Of a stretch of 64,000 nucleotides of DNA, positions 1 through 9,070 are shown in pieces. Source of the stretch: Lyngbya confervoides BDU141951. GTDB lineage: Bacteria; Cyanobacteriota; Cyanobacteriia; Thermosynechococcales; Thermosynechococcaceae. The notes beneath the pieces are model-generated. The model had not been told where the DNA came from. It saw only the letters and a program-made list of their open reading frames with translations, and made no database searches. Location: assembly GCF_000817775.3 (NCBI RefSeq), contig NZ_JTHE03000109.1, positions 62,001 to 126,000 on the forward strand, in the 5' to 3' direction. The number at the start of each line of letters is the position of its first letter. Position 1 is the first letter of the stretch. A program made the position numbers and the translations under genes.

Positions 1-292
1 CACAATAGGCTGTTTAAAATTTCAAGGCAGCCGCTGGACATAGCCCATCAACGGCAATCAACAATTGTTTGTAAATCTGCAAAATTGAGGCTAGTCTTGA
101 TTTTGACCGGGGCTTTGGGGCGTTTGGCTGACAATCAGGCTGAATTGAGATGAATATTCCTGTACGCTTAGCAAAAATACCGAGGGAAGTTTAAGGTATG
201 TGGAGGAATCTCTAGATCCGGTGGTGCTGGGGGAAGTCAGAGGGATGCCCTCCAGTTGATGTTGGCGATGATGCTCAATTTCTGAAGCTTCT
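1..292. other. Left-edge intergenic stretch
   Basis: No convincing gene is visible. The reading frame of the next gene is closed by a TGA at 269-271, so that gene cannot extend far to the left. A 10-base palindrome AACAATTGTT lies at 60-69; the same palindrome recurs at 14310-14319 between pheT and mfd. Its meaning is unknown. The stretch probably holds the promoter of the coiled-coil gene that follows. Confidence 0.4.
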
Positions 293-1465
293 GTGACTAT
301 TGACGGCCCACAAGACCCGAATGTAAATGATTTGTCCGCTCCAGAGCCCGATGCGGGGGATGGGTCGGGCGATCGCCCCGAGACGGCCTTAGCATCAGCA
401 GATTCTGGAGATGTTTTGCCTCCCTCTGATGTGGATCTCGCGGATTTAGGTCTCGAGAAAACCAGCGCTGAAACTCGTCTCGATCGCCTTGTTGCGGAAT
501 CCAGAGAGGCCGATTACGCCCCGCGACGCATTCGACAGCTTGAAATGGCTCTGGAGCAGTGTCAGGGCTATATTCATGAACTCAAGGCGACCCTGTCAGA
601 CCAGGAATTTTTGGCCACTCAGCTTGCGGCGACGGAGGAATATTCCCACATTCAACAGCAAGCTATCTCCACGCTGCAAGATCAGCTGCGGCAGTTTCAT
701 GCTCAAGATCAGCAGATCCAGATCCTGCAAGATCAGCGGCAAGCTCTGAGTTTGCAGCTTGATGAACAGCATCATGAGCTGATTGCCCTGAGAGCCTTTC
801 AATCCCACTCCACTGCAGAGCAGGAAAATCTCCATCAGCAAATTCACAATCTCCGCGAACAGCTTCAGCAATCCCAGGATTCTATCGTCCAATCCACCCA
901 GCAGCGCATCATTTCCCAAAAAACGGTGGATCGACTGCGCCAGGATATTCGCAGACAACAGGAAGAAGTGTCGAGTTTGGAATGGCAATTGAACAAGGCC
1001 AAGGAAACGCTACAGCGCTATGAATCCATTATTCAGGCCCTGCAAAAGTCTCAGCAGCCGGACTCCCAAAAGAATTTAGCGATTCAAGATCTAAGCGCAA
1101 CCCTTTACAAGGCCCAGAACAAAATTGCCAGCTTAGAAAATGAACTGGCCCAGCAAACCCTGATTCAAGCTCGACTCCAGCAGGCTTCGAGTGAACTGGA
1201 GCAGCAATCGCTTTCTGCCCAAGAGCGTATTGAACACCAGGAGCAGCAAATTGCTGAGATGCAGGAGCAAATTTTGCATCAGGCTCAACAGGGTCGCGAA
1301 TATGAAACGGCGATTCAGCATTGGAAGGATCGCTTGCAGCGCTATGAAGACGCCTTCGAGGCCATCTGGCCGATTCTGCAGGGAATGCAACGCCAGTCTT
1401 CAAAGATCCCGCCCCAGCTTCTCAACGCGGTCCATCAAGTGATTGATCAATATTTTCAGGCCTAG
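293..1465 (+). CDS. Long coiled-coil protein, function unknown
   Basis: A 390-residue protein with a GTG start. The first ~60 residues are acidic and Pro/Ser/Asp-rich, probably disordered. Residues ~65 to 350 are almost entirely Gln/Glu/Leu-rich heptads, which predict one long coiled coil. The last ~35 residues may form a small helical cap. There is no signal peptide, membrane segment or catalytic motif, so a cytoplasmic structural or scaffold role is the simplest inference; the Gln-rich coil resembles many unassigned cyanobacterial coiled-coil proteins. I do not recognise a named family. Its stop overlaps the stop of the convergent DOMON gene within a shared CTAG. The start is uncertain because no clear ribosome-binding site precedes the GTG. 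Confidence 0.75.
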   Translation: MTIDGPQDPNVNDLSAPEPDAGDGSGDRPETALASADSGDVLPPSDVDLADLGLEKTSAETRLDRLVAESREADYAPRRIRQLEMALEQCQGYIHELKATLSDQEFLATQLAATEEYSHIQQQAISTLQDQLRQFHAQDQQIQILQDQRQALSLQLDEQHHELIALRAFQSHSTAEQENLHQQIHNLREQLQQSQDSIVQSTQQRIISQKTVDRLRQDIRRQQEEVSSLEWQLNKAKETLQRYESIIQALQKSQQPDSQKNLAIQDLSATLYKAQNKIASLENELAQQTLIQARLQQASSELEQQSLSAQERIEHQEQQIAEMQEQILHQAQQGREYETAIQHWKDRLQRYEDAFEAIWPILQGMQRQSSKIPPQLLNAVHQVIDQYFQA

Positions 1466-2028
1466 GCGCGGTCCGCTGGGTAGGCAGGACAGTGGCCTAG
1501 AAAGCTATCGGGATGATGAAAGTCGGCGGTGGCGCTTGGGTGGGTTAAGGCCCAATAGCTCAATAATCCTGTCTGGGTTTCCAGTACCGTTGCTATCGCC
1601 AGATCAAGGGGCTGAGTCGGCGGGGCGATCGCGGTGAGATCCACCGCGTAGCTCAGGTGGTAGTGGTGTGTTGTGCGTTTAATCTGTACTGGTAGATCCG
1701 TGACGGCAGGGCAGGGGGTCATCCCCGCGCGGTAGCTGGAAAATGCATATCGGTTCCAATCGCCCGTGGGAGAGACATTGACCTCCCAGTAGCGATCAGC
1801 TGCTTGGGGCCGCACAAAGCACTCAAAACAGCTATGCTGCCAGAGATGATGGCGACGCTGGCTCAGGGGATGGCGCTGCGGTAGGGCCAGCGCGGCGATC
1901 GCCCCCGTCAACTCAAAGGATATCCTCAGTAAAGACCGCTGGCGCTTGACGGTGGCGGTGATCTGTGGGGGGGGATCGAGATCCGCAAAACTGGAGGTCT
2001 CAAAGGGGATGAGCGTGTAGGGTGACAT
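1462..2028 (-). CDS. DOMON-like domain protein
   Basis: A 188-residue protein that resembles the DOMON-like beta-sandwich family of bacteria (the murB-adjacent type). Visible marks are an N-terminal hydrophobic strand pattern, a central HHLWQHSCFECF segment near residues 59-70, a WEVNVSPTGDWNRYAFSSYR strand pair near 80-100, and a conserved HHPDSFLG-like tail. Such domains are thought to bind sugars, haem or other ligands; no enzymatic residues are evident. Its ATG overlaps the TGA of the upstream kinase-like gene by one base (TGATG), so the two are probably co-translated and may act on one substrate. The family call is good, the ligand unknown. Confidence 0.7.
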   Translation of the reverse strand: MSPYTLIPFETSSFADLDPPPQITATVKRQRSLLRISFELTGAIAALALPQRHPLSQRRHHLWQHSCFECFVRPQAADRYWEVNVSPTGDWNRYAFSSYRAGMTPCPAVTDLPVQIKRTTHHYHLSYAVDLTAIAPPTQPLDLAIATVLETQTGLLSYWALTHPSATADFHHPDSFLGHCPAYPADRA

Positions 2029-3218
2029 CAGCGCAGCGACTGAATCAGGGTTCGAATGGCTGGAGCCTGGGCTTCGATACTTTCCACAAGCTTAAACTGC
2101 ACGACCGCGCGGTGTAGATTTTGCTCAGGATGGGTCACCTTAAAGTAGGAGTTGCCTGCCAGGTAATCGGTAAAAAACCGCAGTCCCAGCTCAAAGGGCA
2201 GCAAACGGATACTGTCGTACAGATAGTCATAGTCGGTCGGCTGCAAAAACGCCTGCCCAACGGTGCAATAGCCTCGTAACATCGCTGCACAAAGATCCAG
2301 GTCGAAGGAAACGCGGTGGAATTCGGTGGTCTCTTCCCCCAGGGGATTACAGCCTGACCGCAAACAATCTCCAATGTCGTAATGGATTAATCCTGGCTTA
2401 ACGGTGTCGAGATCAATGAGCCCCACCGCCTGGTGCGTCTGGGCGTCAATCATGACATTGTTCACCTTTGGGTCACCGTGAATCGGTTGCAGCCGAAGCC
2501 GCCCCTGGTGCTTTGCGGTTTCTAACACAGAGGACCAGGCGCGGCGATCGCGGATCATGCCCAAGCCATAGACGAGATAGTGGGTGCGCTGGGCAGCCAG
2601 GGAATCTTGAGCCCCCGAGGGAAAATCCTCAGGAGGCAGATTGCTGATCTGGGTAGGGTGGGCAGCGCAGACAGCGTCGAACTGATCCAGATAGCGAGGG
2701 GTAATGTGAAACCCTTCCAGGGTGTCGATGAGGTGAGAGACCGGTAAATCGTGAATTAAACGATGAAACACCCCCAGGCCAAATCCCACTTCCTGCGCCA
2801 GTTGGGGCGAGTGGATTTGATTGTAGGTGCAAGCTGCGTCAATATAGGTCATTGCGCGCCAGGTGTAGCCCTGCGAGTCCTGGAGAGAGCGTTCCCCCTG
2901 GGGCGTTGGGATCACCCTGGGGACCTCCCAGCGACGCGGATTGGCGGCGGGAAACACCTGACCCTGTTGGGCGATGTGATCTCCAACCCGACAAATGTTT
3001 TCGACCACCTGTTGCGGCTTTGCAAATACGTGGGGATTAATGCGCTGCAGGACAAATTGCTGAGGCGTAGCCCCGCTCACCCTCACCTGGTAGGTATCGT
3101 TAATATTGCCCTCTCCCAGGGATTGCACCGTGTGAATATGGGCCTCGGGGAAAAATTTGGCGGCAATCTTTTGGGCCACGGCGAGACTGCACGATGGGTC
3201 GGTGATGCTTCCGGTCAT
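2028..3218 (-). CDS. APH-fold kinase resembling N-acetylhexosamine 1-kinase
   Basis: A 396-residue protein with the aminoglycoside-phosphotransferase/choline-kinase fold. A nucleotide-binding loop GEGNINDTY lies at residues 35-43. The catalytic HGDPKVNN lies at 247-254, with Asp249 as probable base. The metal-binding DLD lies at 269-271, followed by a VKPG..HYDIGD..R segment. This last segment closely matches the NahK type (N-acetylhexosamine 1-kinase), which phosphorylates GlcNAc/GalNAc at C1. Substrate assignment from sequence alone is risky because the family is broad. The gene starts at ATG 3218 and leads a two-gene operon with the DOMON-like gene through a one-base overlap. A role in amino-sugar salvage is an inference. 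Confidence 0.75.
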   Translation of the reverse strand: MTGSITDPSCSLAVAQKIAAKFFPEAHIHTVQSLGEGNINDTYQVRVSGATPQQFVLQRINPHVFAKPQQVVENICRVGDHIAQQGQVFPAANPRRWEVPRVIPTPQGERSLQDSQGYTWRAMTYIDAACTYNQIHSPQLAQEVGFGLGVFHRLIHDLPVSHLIDTLEGFHITPRYLDQFDAVCAAHPTQISNLPPEDFPSGAQDSLAAQRTHYLVYGLGMIRDRRAWSSVLETAKHQGRLRLQPIHGDPKVNNVMIDAQTHQAVGLIDLDTVKPGLIHYDIGDCLRSGCNPLGEETTEFHRVSFDLDLCAAMLRGYCTVGQAFLQPTDYDYLYDSIRLLPFELGLRFFTDYLAGNSYFKVTHPEQNLHRAVVQFKLVESIEAQAPAIRTLIQSLR

Positions 3219-3328
3219 CCTGGGAATCGTGAACCATTAAGCCCCCATTATGCCACTGATCCCGCGCTGACCGAGGCTCCTCAAAAGTCGCTACAGTGAA
3301 AACAGCAAAAATAAGGCGGAGGTAAACA

Positions 3329-3850
3329 ATGGCGATCGCAGCTGACTGGAGGCGAGGAGTCCTATGGGGAGTGATGATTCTGCTGATTGGAATGCTCGGG
3401 TGGTCTGGGGGGAGCGTTGAGGCGGCAGCGATCTGGCAGCGAGAAAACACCGTGGACTATACCCTGGCGGAGCTGCAGGGAAGTGATTTTTCAGGCCAGG
3501 ATGTGTCCGGCACCTCCTTTGCCGGGGCGGATCTGCAAGAATCCAACCTCAAGGATGCCAATTTAGCAGGCACCATTCTCACAAAGGCCTCCTTTGTCCG
3601 GGCTAATTTGCAAGGGGCCAATCTGAGGGAAGTGTTTGGCGATCGCGTGGACTTTAACGAAGCGGATGTGTCCAATGCCATTTTTGTCGATGCCATCCTC
3701 ACCAGCAGCCATTTCTATGGGGCCAACATCGAAGGCGCCGACTTCAGTGGGGCTATGCTAGATCGCTATCAAGTGTCCCAGATGTGCGAAACTGCCGCGG
3801 GCGTGAATCCCACCACTGGCGTCCAGACTCGCGAGAGCCTGGGCTGCTAG
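3329..3850 (+). CDS. Secreted or lumenal pentapeptide-repeat protein
   Basis: A 173-residue protein. Residues 1-33 form a signal peptide: a basic WRR stretch, a hydrophobic [14 protein letters not shown] core, and an AAA cleavage region. Residues ~45-145 carry A(D/N)LXX-type pentapeptides that fold as a right-handed quadrilateral beta-helix. Two Cys near the C terminus could make a disulfide. Export to the thylakoid lumen or periplasm is expected, as for several cyanobacterial lumenal pentapeptide proteins. The biochemical role is unknown. A strong GGAGG sits six bases before the ATG and fixes the start. It is transcribed away from the kinase operon. Confidence 0.85.
   Translation: MAIAADWRRGVLWGVMILLIGMLGWSGGSVEAAAIWQRENTVDYTLAELQGSDFSGQDVSGTSFAGADLQESNLKDANLAGTILTKASFVRANLQGANLREVFGDRVDFNEADVSNAIFVDAILTSSHFYGANIEGADFSGAMLDRYQVSQMCETAAGVNPTTGVQTRESLGC
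3332..3339. repeat. HIP1 octamer (representative copy)
   Basis: GCGATCGC is the highly iterated palindrome of many cyanobacterial genomes. Within the first 3.4 kb exact copies also lie at 369-376, 1625-1632, 1895-1902 and 2544-2551, and dozens more follow, mostly inside genes. The density supports a cyanobacterial chromosome; no local function is implied. Confidence 0.9.
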
Positions 3851-3920
3851 GACTGCGGGTATTGGCTGCTTGGGGCTTACCCCTTGCTCAGTGGGCGGAA
3901 GGCGTGCCCTGGGCGATGTC

Positions 3921-5126
3921 TCAGATCCCAGGCTGAGTCTCAAACCGAAAGGGCAGATTCTGATTAATGGCAGCAATCTGGCGCTGTTCCATGCGATTAA
4001 TCTCGGGGATATATTGCTCAAAAACCCGCCGCAGCTTGGGGTGATAGAACCGATGCAAACTGGTGTTGGGGGTTGCCGGAAAGCCACGCCGCTTTTTGTG
4101 TCGCCCCCCGGCCCCTGGGTCAAACTGCTGAATCCCCTGATCAATGGCCCATTCAATGGGTTTGTAGTAGCAGGCATTGAAGTGCAAACAATCTATTTCC
4201 TTCACGCTGCCCCAATAGCGTCCGTAAAAGCGATCGCCCTTACGTAGACAAAAGGACATGCCTACCGGGGTATGGGGCGCATCTTGATGAACAGCGCTGA
4301 TCAGCACCACGCGATCGGCAAAACTTGAGGCTAAATTCAGGAAAAATTGACGGGTGAGATATTTGCTACCCCACATGAATTTTGAGCAGGTGTCATCGTA
4401 GAAGTGGTGCATGCGGTCATAGAATTCCGCAGGAATCTCCTCCCCAGTGAGAACCTCCAGGTGTAATCCAGCCTTAGCCAAAGCCTTGCGCTCCCGCTTG
4501 ATATTGCGGCGCTGATTGGCATTAAAATCACCCAGGTAGCTCTCAAAGGTGCCGTAGTTTTGGTTGTTCCAAACGTAGCTGTGGTGTAGCCAGGGGATAA
4601 ACCCCAACGGCTCCATCTGCTGTTGCCAACCAGGATCCACAAATAAAAAATGACAGCCCTGGATACGGTTATGGGCACAGAAATCATCAATGGCTCCCAC
4701 CATTGCCCCCATCATCTCTGCTGCGGGTTCGGCAGGATCCATTAAAAATTGATAGCCCTCTGCGGGGGTAAAGGGCGTCATCCCCAGCAGTTTAGGGTAA
4801 TAGTTGACCCCCATTTGATAGGACACCTCAGCCCATTCTTGGTCAAAGACAAACTCGCCATAGCTATGGCTTTTGAGATAAAGGGGGGCCGCTGCCACCA
4901 GGATGCGCCCCTGGAGGGGATCTGGATGCTTGCGCCAGAGGGCCAGATGCTTGGGCAACCATCCAGTCTTAGGCACTGCACTGCCTGAAACCTCTAGATT
5001 ATGGAGCCAACTCCACTCCAGAAAAGGGGTCTTGAGCGGAAGGGCCAGGCGATCCCAGTCAGCTTGGGGAATATCGCTAATCTTGCTATGCCACGTTAGG
5101 CAATAGCTCGCCGCGGAGGAACTCAT
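3921..5126 (-). CDS. FemAB/GNAT-like acyltransferase (DUF482 family)
   Basis: A 401-residue protein that resembles the large DUF482 (FemAB-like, 'peptidogalycan biosynthesis') family. The N-terminal half has the family's WLPKHLAL and GRILVAAAPLYLKSHSYGEFVFDQEWA stretch. The C-terminal half has a GNAT-like core including VGMSFCLRKGDRFYGRYWG and LHFNACYY..IEWAI. These proteins are annotated as N-acetyltransferases, but no substrate is established. The frame extends to a TTG at 5189; I prefer the ATG at 5126 because homologues begin close to the SKISDIP...WDRLA segment. No ribosome-binding site decides it. It is monocistronic and convergent with the pentapeptide gene. Confidence 0.8.
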   Translation of the reverse strand: MSSSAASYCLTWHSKISDIPQADWDRLALPLKTPFLEWSWLHNLEVSGSAVPKTGWLPKHLALWRKHPDPLQGRILVAAAPLYLKSHSYGEFVFDQEWAEVSYQMGVNYYPKLLGMTPFTPAEGYQFLMDPAEPAAEMMGAMVGAIDDFCAHNRIQGCHFLFVDPGWQQQMEPLGFIPWLHHSYVWNNQNYGTFESYLGDFNANQRRNIKRERKALAKAGLHLEVLTGEEIPAEFYDRMHHFYDDTCSKFMWGSKYLTRQFFLNLASSFADRVVLISAVHQDAPHTPVGMSFCLRKGDRFYGRYWGSVKEIDCLHFNACYYKPIEWAIDQGIQQFDPGAGGRHKKRRGFPATPNTSLHRFYHPKLRRVFEQYIPEINRMEQRQIAAINQNLPFRFETQPGI

Positions 5127-5533
5127 GGAGACAGGGATAGTGTTGCCGTTACTTTGGTCATTATGGTGGTTTCTGAATTTGAAATTCAAGGGAAACTTTC
5201 TGGCCCGAAAAAAGTTGGATCAACAGGCCAAGTGCTGCCAGATTCGGGCACTCTAATATTAATCTTTCCTCACAAAATTTGTGGGGCATCAAAGACTGAA
5301 CTCGCTGTGGGCTGGACCGTTAACTGAGTCAGTGACTGAGTTAGGCGCAGTTCTGGACCTTTCCTGGAGTCGGTTTGAGCTCTCTTCTCGCAGGGAACCA
5401 AGGGGGATTAAGGCGTCCTTCTCCTCTGTTCCGCCTGTGCGAAGTGGGGCACATCCGGCGGTTTCAGGCTGCACAGCGGTTGGAGGATTTGAGGGCCGGA
5501 GCGTTGCGTGGTGAATCAGGGGGAACACAGAGT

Positions 5534-7990
5534 ATGGGGTTTTTGGCAAAGTGGTTTGGACGCTGGCGGGTAGATCAACAGCGCCGAGATTGGACCGCTT
5601 CGGTTCAGCGGGTGATGGAGGATGAATCCCTGAAATCTCGTCTCCAGCGCCTGACCACTTTTCATAAGCAGCTGTTTCCTTGGTTAGCCATTCCGGGACC
5701 AGGAGTTCCGATTACGGTTCCCATCGCCGCCCTGCTATGGCAGGTTCAACCCGCCCAGGCTCACGCAACCCTAGGTATCCTGGCCGATGCGGGCTTGATC
5801 CAGGCTCAGGGAGAAGGGTATCTATTGATCCACGATTTTCGAATTCTGGCGCGGCACCTGTTGACCGACGGATTTCCAGCGGGGATGGTGTTCCCTAGCC
5901 TTAATCTCTCCTGGTCTCGCGCCCACGCCATTTTTCTCCAACGCCTATTGTCAGACTCATCTCCATGGTCCGATCACTACCTCTCCACTCAACTGGAGTG
6001 GCATCTTCAACAGGCTGATCAGCCCGATTTAATCCAGGGCCTTCTGGATGAATATCTCCAACGAGATCAGCCCGATTTTCTGGAGAAACTACTGGGGGCG
6101 GGATTTTGGCTAGATCGCGCCCTGGGAATGGCCCAGGCCCAGGCTCACGCTATTTCCGATGCCCATGCAAGGGTCTATGCCCAGGCGCAATACGCCCTCT
6201 TAAGATCCCTGCGGCGGCTGCGGATGCAGGCCGTCCCAAGTTCCTGGGTTCGGGAGCTACTGTATGCGGAGCAATGGACCCTGGAAGAAGCCTTTGCCTA
6301 CCTGGACATGCAGAGTGATCCCCATCTCCGGGCCCAAATTCTCCAGGATCTAGGGCCGGTGCTCTGCCCAGAAGAATGGCCAAGATTGCTGAGTGCGGTG
6401 GAATTCCTGGGGGCTGATGCAGCCAAAGCCGTGGCCCTAAGGGGCCTGGTATCACACCTGCCCTCTAAACATAAGCCTCGTGTTCTGGAATGCATTGAGG
6501 GGATGGAAAACAGCTTTTACGCGGCCCTTGCCCTGGGCAGCTTTGCCCCCTTTCTCCCCCTTCCCTTAATGGATCGGGCCGTGCGGATGTTGGCGTCGTT
6601 TTCCGATGAGATGAATCAGGCGACGGTTTTGGCTCAGTTTCTTCCCCATGTGACCAAGCCCGTTCGAAAGCGCTTGCTTGGTTTGTTCCAGCGCTTTCAA
6701 TCTTCGGAGGCGAAGATGCTGGTATTGGTTACCCTGCTGGATCACCCGCCTAAATTAAAATCTGAGGTTTATGAACTGGCTGAGGCGGTATTGTCTCCCC
6801 TCGACTATGCTCAATTTCAAAAGCAGGTGCAGGGTAATGTGCCTCTGGAGGAGGGCAACTTGCTGGCCTCTGTGGAAGGGGCCGCAACTGAAGCGGAAAA
6901 GGCAATGATCCTGATTGATGCTGCTTCTGCTTGTTCGGCAAAGCAGCTAGAGGATCTCTGGGCGATCGCTCAGGGGATTGAGGACGAGGGGCTGCGGATC
7001 AACACGCTGTTGCATTTGATTCCCCTATATCCCAACTTTGATGACCAGCAATGGCAGAATCTGTTGGCCTCTGTTCAGTCCCGATCTGTCCAGCTAGATA
7101 TCCTGGTGCAATGGGTGCAATGGTCTGAGCAAGCGCTCCCTATGGCTCTAGCCTTTGTAGAACAGCTTTCAGATCCGCTTAGCCAGCTAGATGCCAAGAT
7201 TCAGCTTTTGGCGGATTATCCCAAATGGGCCGATGAAGTGCTGGAGGCTATTGCCCGGCAGCCAGACGAATCCCGGCAGGTGGAGCGGCTGGTCAATACT
7301 ATCCCGCAACTTCCCGATCGACTCATTGCTAAGGCCTTGGACTTGGCGCTCACCCTCAAATCGCCCCTGGGCCGGGAATGGGTTCTCAATCAGCTTACGC
7401 CCCGCCTTGATCTGGACCAGATGCTGGCCACAATTCATCAGTTGGGATACCTGACCTACCCCCAAGCCGCTCTGGTCAATCTTGCCTGTCAGATTGAAAA
7501 ATATTCCCTAGAAATGGGAGTAGATAGCGCCCTAGATGATATTCTGGACAGCCGGTGGAACGAAATCCAGGGACTCGATCCCCTGATCAAGGGAACTCAA
7601 AACTGGCGACAAACTCTAGCCGCCATTTTGGCCATGCCCGATCCCTACTATCGAGCGCGTATTTTGGGGCGGTTTTTACACGAGCTGGATTGGCGTTTAA
7701 TGGAAAAGAAACAGTGGTCTGAGATCTTGCAATGTTTAGAGAGCAGTACGCCTCAGGATCTGATCAATCTTTTTCCCCAACTCGCCTTGGGGGCAATGGC
7801 ACAGGTTGGTACTGAAATCCTGCCTCCCTTTAAGCAGCTGTGTTTATCCCTGGCCACGGTCAGCGAGGCGCTTCCTCGGGTTCCCCTAGATAGGCTGCAT
7901 ACTGATTGTAAAGTTTTTGACCCGGCAACTCCTGCCGAAGCAGTTTCGGATACCTATAGGTTTGGGGAGGATATTGCTGACGGATTGTAA
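5534..7990 (+). CDS. Winged-helix plus alpha-solenoid protein, STAND-like but without an NTPase
   Basis: An 818-residue protein. Residues ~40-110 look like the winged helix that follows NB-ARC domains in STAND ATPases: VPITVPIAALLW, then an ILADAGLIQ turn and YLLIHDFRILARHLL. Residues ~125-190 match the 'YLSTQLEWHL...LIQGLLDEYL' type helical linker found behind such domains. From ~200 to ~790 there are repeated helical pairs (for example LGPVL, LVSHL, FLPHV, LIPLYP at helix ends) that predict an alpha-solenoid. There is no Walker A or B. The frame is open to 5375, but ATG 5534 follows an AGGGGGAA ribosome-binding site and starts where protein-like sequence begins. Its last 131 bases overlap the convergent gene. 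A protein-interaction scaffold is likely; the pathway is unknown. Confidence 0.65.
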   Translation: MGFLAKWFGRWRVDQQRRDWTASVQRVMEDESLKSRLQRLTTFHKQLFPWLAIPGPGVPITVPIAALLWQVQPAQAHATLGILADAGLIQAQGEGYLLIHDFRILARHLLTDGFPAGMVFPSLNLSWSRAHAIFLQRLLSDSSPWSDHYLSTQLEWHLQQADQPDLIQGLLDEYLQRDQPDFLEKLLGAGFWLDRALGMAQAQAHAISDAHARVYAQAQYALLRSLRRLRMQAVPSSWVRELLYAEQWTLEEAFAYLDMQSDPHLRAQILQDLGPVLCPEEWPRLLSAVEFLGADAAKAVALRGLVSHLPSKHKPRVLECIEGMENSFYAALALGSFAPFLPLPLMDRAVRMLASFSDEMNQATVLAQFLPHVTKPVRKRLLGLFQRFQSSEAKMLVLVTLLDHPPKLKSEVYELAEAVLSPLDYAQFQKQVQGNVPLEEGNLLASVEGAATEAEKAMILIDAASACSAKQLEDLWAIAQGIEDEGLRINTLLHLIPLYPNFDDQQWQNLLASVQSRSVQLDILVQWVQWSEQALPMALAFVEQLSDPLSQLDAKIQLLADYPKWADEVLEAIARQPDESRQVERLVNTIPQLPDRLIAKALDLALTLKSPLGREWVLNQLTPRLDLDQMLATIHQLGYLTYPQAALVNLACQIEKYSLEMGVDSALDDILDSRWNEIQGLDPLIKGTQNWRQTLAAILAMPDPYYRARILGRFLHELDWRLMEKKQWSEILQCLESSTPQDLINLFPQLALGAMAQVGTEILPPFKQLCLSLATVSEALPRVPLDRLHTDCKVFDPATPAEAVSDTYRFGEDIADGL

Positions 7991-8879
7991 CCAGCTGTAC
8001 CTGGACCTCGTACCAGTGCTGTAGCTGATCCACCAGACTTTTGAACTGTTCAAAGGCACGGGCATGTTTCTCGGACAGGGCAATGTACTGGAATAAGAGG
8101 CCGTAGGTTTCCAGGGTTTGCTGCCGAGATGGAATCCCCAGAATCAGGCCCAGCTTATCAAAGGATTCAAAATGAGTAATAATCTTCAAACTTAAACTAT
8201 CCTGACTGAGGATATCCGAGCATCGGAGGTCCTTAACAATGTCTGCTAGCTTGCGAAAGATGTTGTATCCCTGAAATTGATACTTTTTAAAGGCATAGAG
8301 GAGATTTAAACTCAGATCATTGCTCGCAATGCGCTCTAGATAGCTGTGGTAGCGCTTTAGAGCTAGCTTCCCCTCCTGACTTTTGAGAATGGGAAATAGA
8401 TCCTGAAACTTAGCCTGGGTCTGGCGACGAAAGGTTGTGGCCTGAACCCTTTGATGGCAGAGGCTCTCGACAAAACTATAGAACTCGTTAAAGCGTTTGC
8501 CGCGATGATTGAACTCAATTTGCTCCAGGTTGGTGAAGGCCTGGTGAGCTCCGATGCCTGCCTGCAAGAGAGCCAACGCGGGCTTGAGTTCGTGGTAGGG
8601 ACCCGATCGGTCTTGAAAGTCTTGGTTGAGCCGCACAAAGCTCAGAAACTCGGCACTTCCAAATTTAGATCGATAGAGGCTTTGGGTTCGACTGGCAATA
8701 TCGCTGATCTGCTGAAACCGCTCCCGATACAGGGCGATGGCTTCTGGACTGACTGGCTCTCGGTAAAAATAGTCTTGAAGCCGCTGCATTAGGCTTCTCT
8801 GACCAATCAGTGGGCGATTCCACCAGGGCCTTGTCTGCTGAGTCTGGGGGGGTGGAAAGGGGCTGGGGTGGAGAACCAT
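7860..8879 (-). CDS. Conserved-looking helical protein, function unknown
   Basis: A 339-residue protein that I do not recognise. It is mostly alpha-helical, basic and rich in Phe/Tyr/Gln (LYRERFQQISDIA, LFQYIALSEKHARAFEQF). It has no signal peptide, membrane segment or recognisable catalytic motif. A short Pro-rich start (residues 5-20) precedes the helical body. The 3' end overlaps the convergent solenoid gene by 131 bases, and both frames read as plausible protein there. Its independent transcription gives no pathway clue. It could be a cyanobacterial-lineage protein. Confidence 0.65.
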   Translation of the reverse strand: MVLHPSPFPPPQTQQTRPWWNRPLIGQRSLMQRLQDYFYREPVSPEAIALYRERFQQISDIASRTQSLYRSKFGSAEFLSFVRLNQDFQDRSGPYHELKPALALLQAGIGAHQAFTNLEQIEFNHRGKRFNEFYSFVESLCHQRVQATTFRRQTQAKFQDLFPILKSQEGKLALKRYHSYLERIASNDLSLNLLYAFKKYQFQGYNIFRKLADIVKDLRCSDILSQDSLSLKIITHFESFDKLGLILGIPSRQQTLETYGLLFQYIALSEKHARAFEQFKSLVDQLQHWYEVQVQLVTIRQQYPPQTYRYPKLLRQELPGQKLYNQYAAYLGEPEEAPR

Positions 8880-9070
8880 GGTTCAACTCTATTCGCGATC
8901 GCAGCTCGGGAAGGCGACAGAACTACGGATTAACTTTAGCGATTGTAGAGCATCCTAAAATTCTTCCCCCAGAGACTTCTAGCGTAGGTGCGAGTCCAGA
9001 GCGCTTTTGCGGCTGAGAAGGAGCTTGCTTGACCCTTGTGTCTTCCTGGCGGAAGGGGGCGAGATTGCCC

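Noticed and set aside
2763-3299. 178-codon plus-strand frame opposite the kinase gene
   Set aside because: Antisense to a recognised kinase and without protein features.
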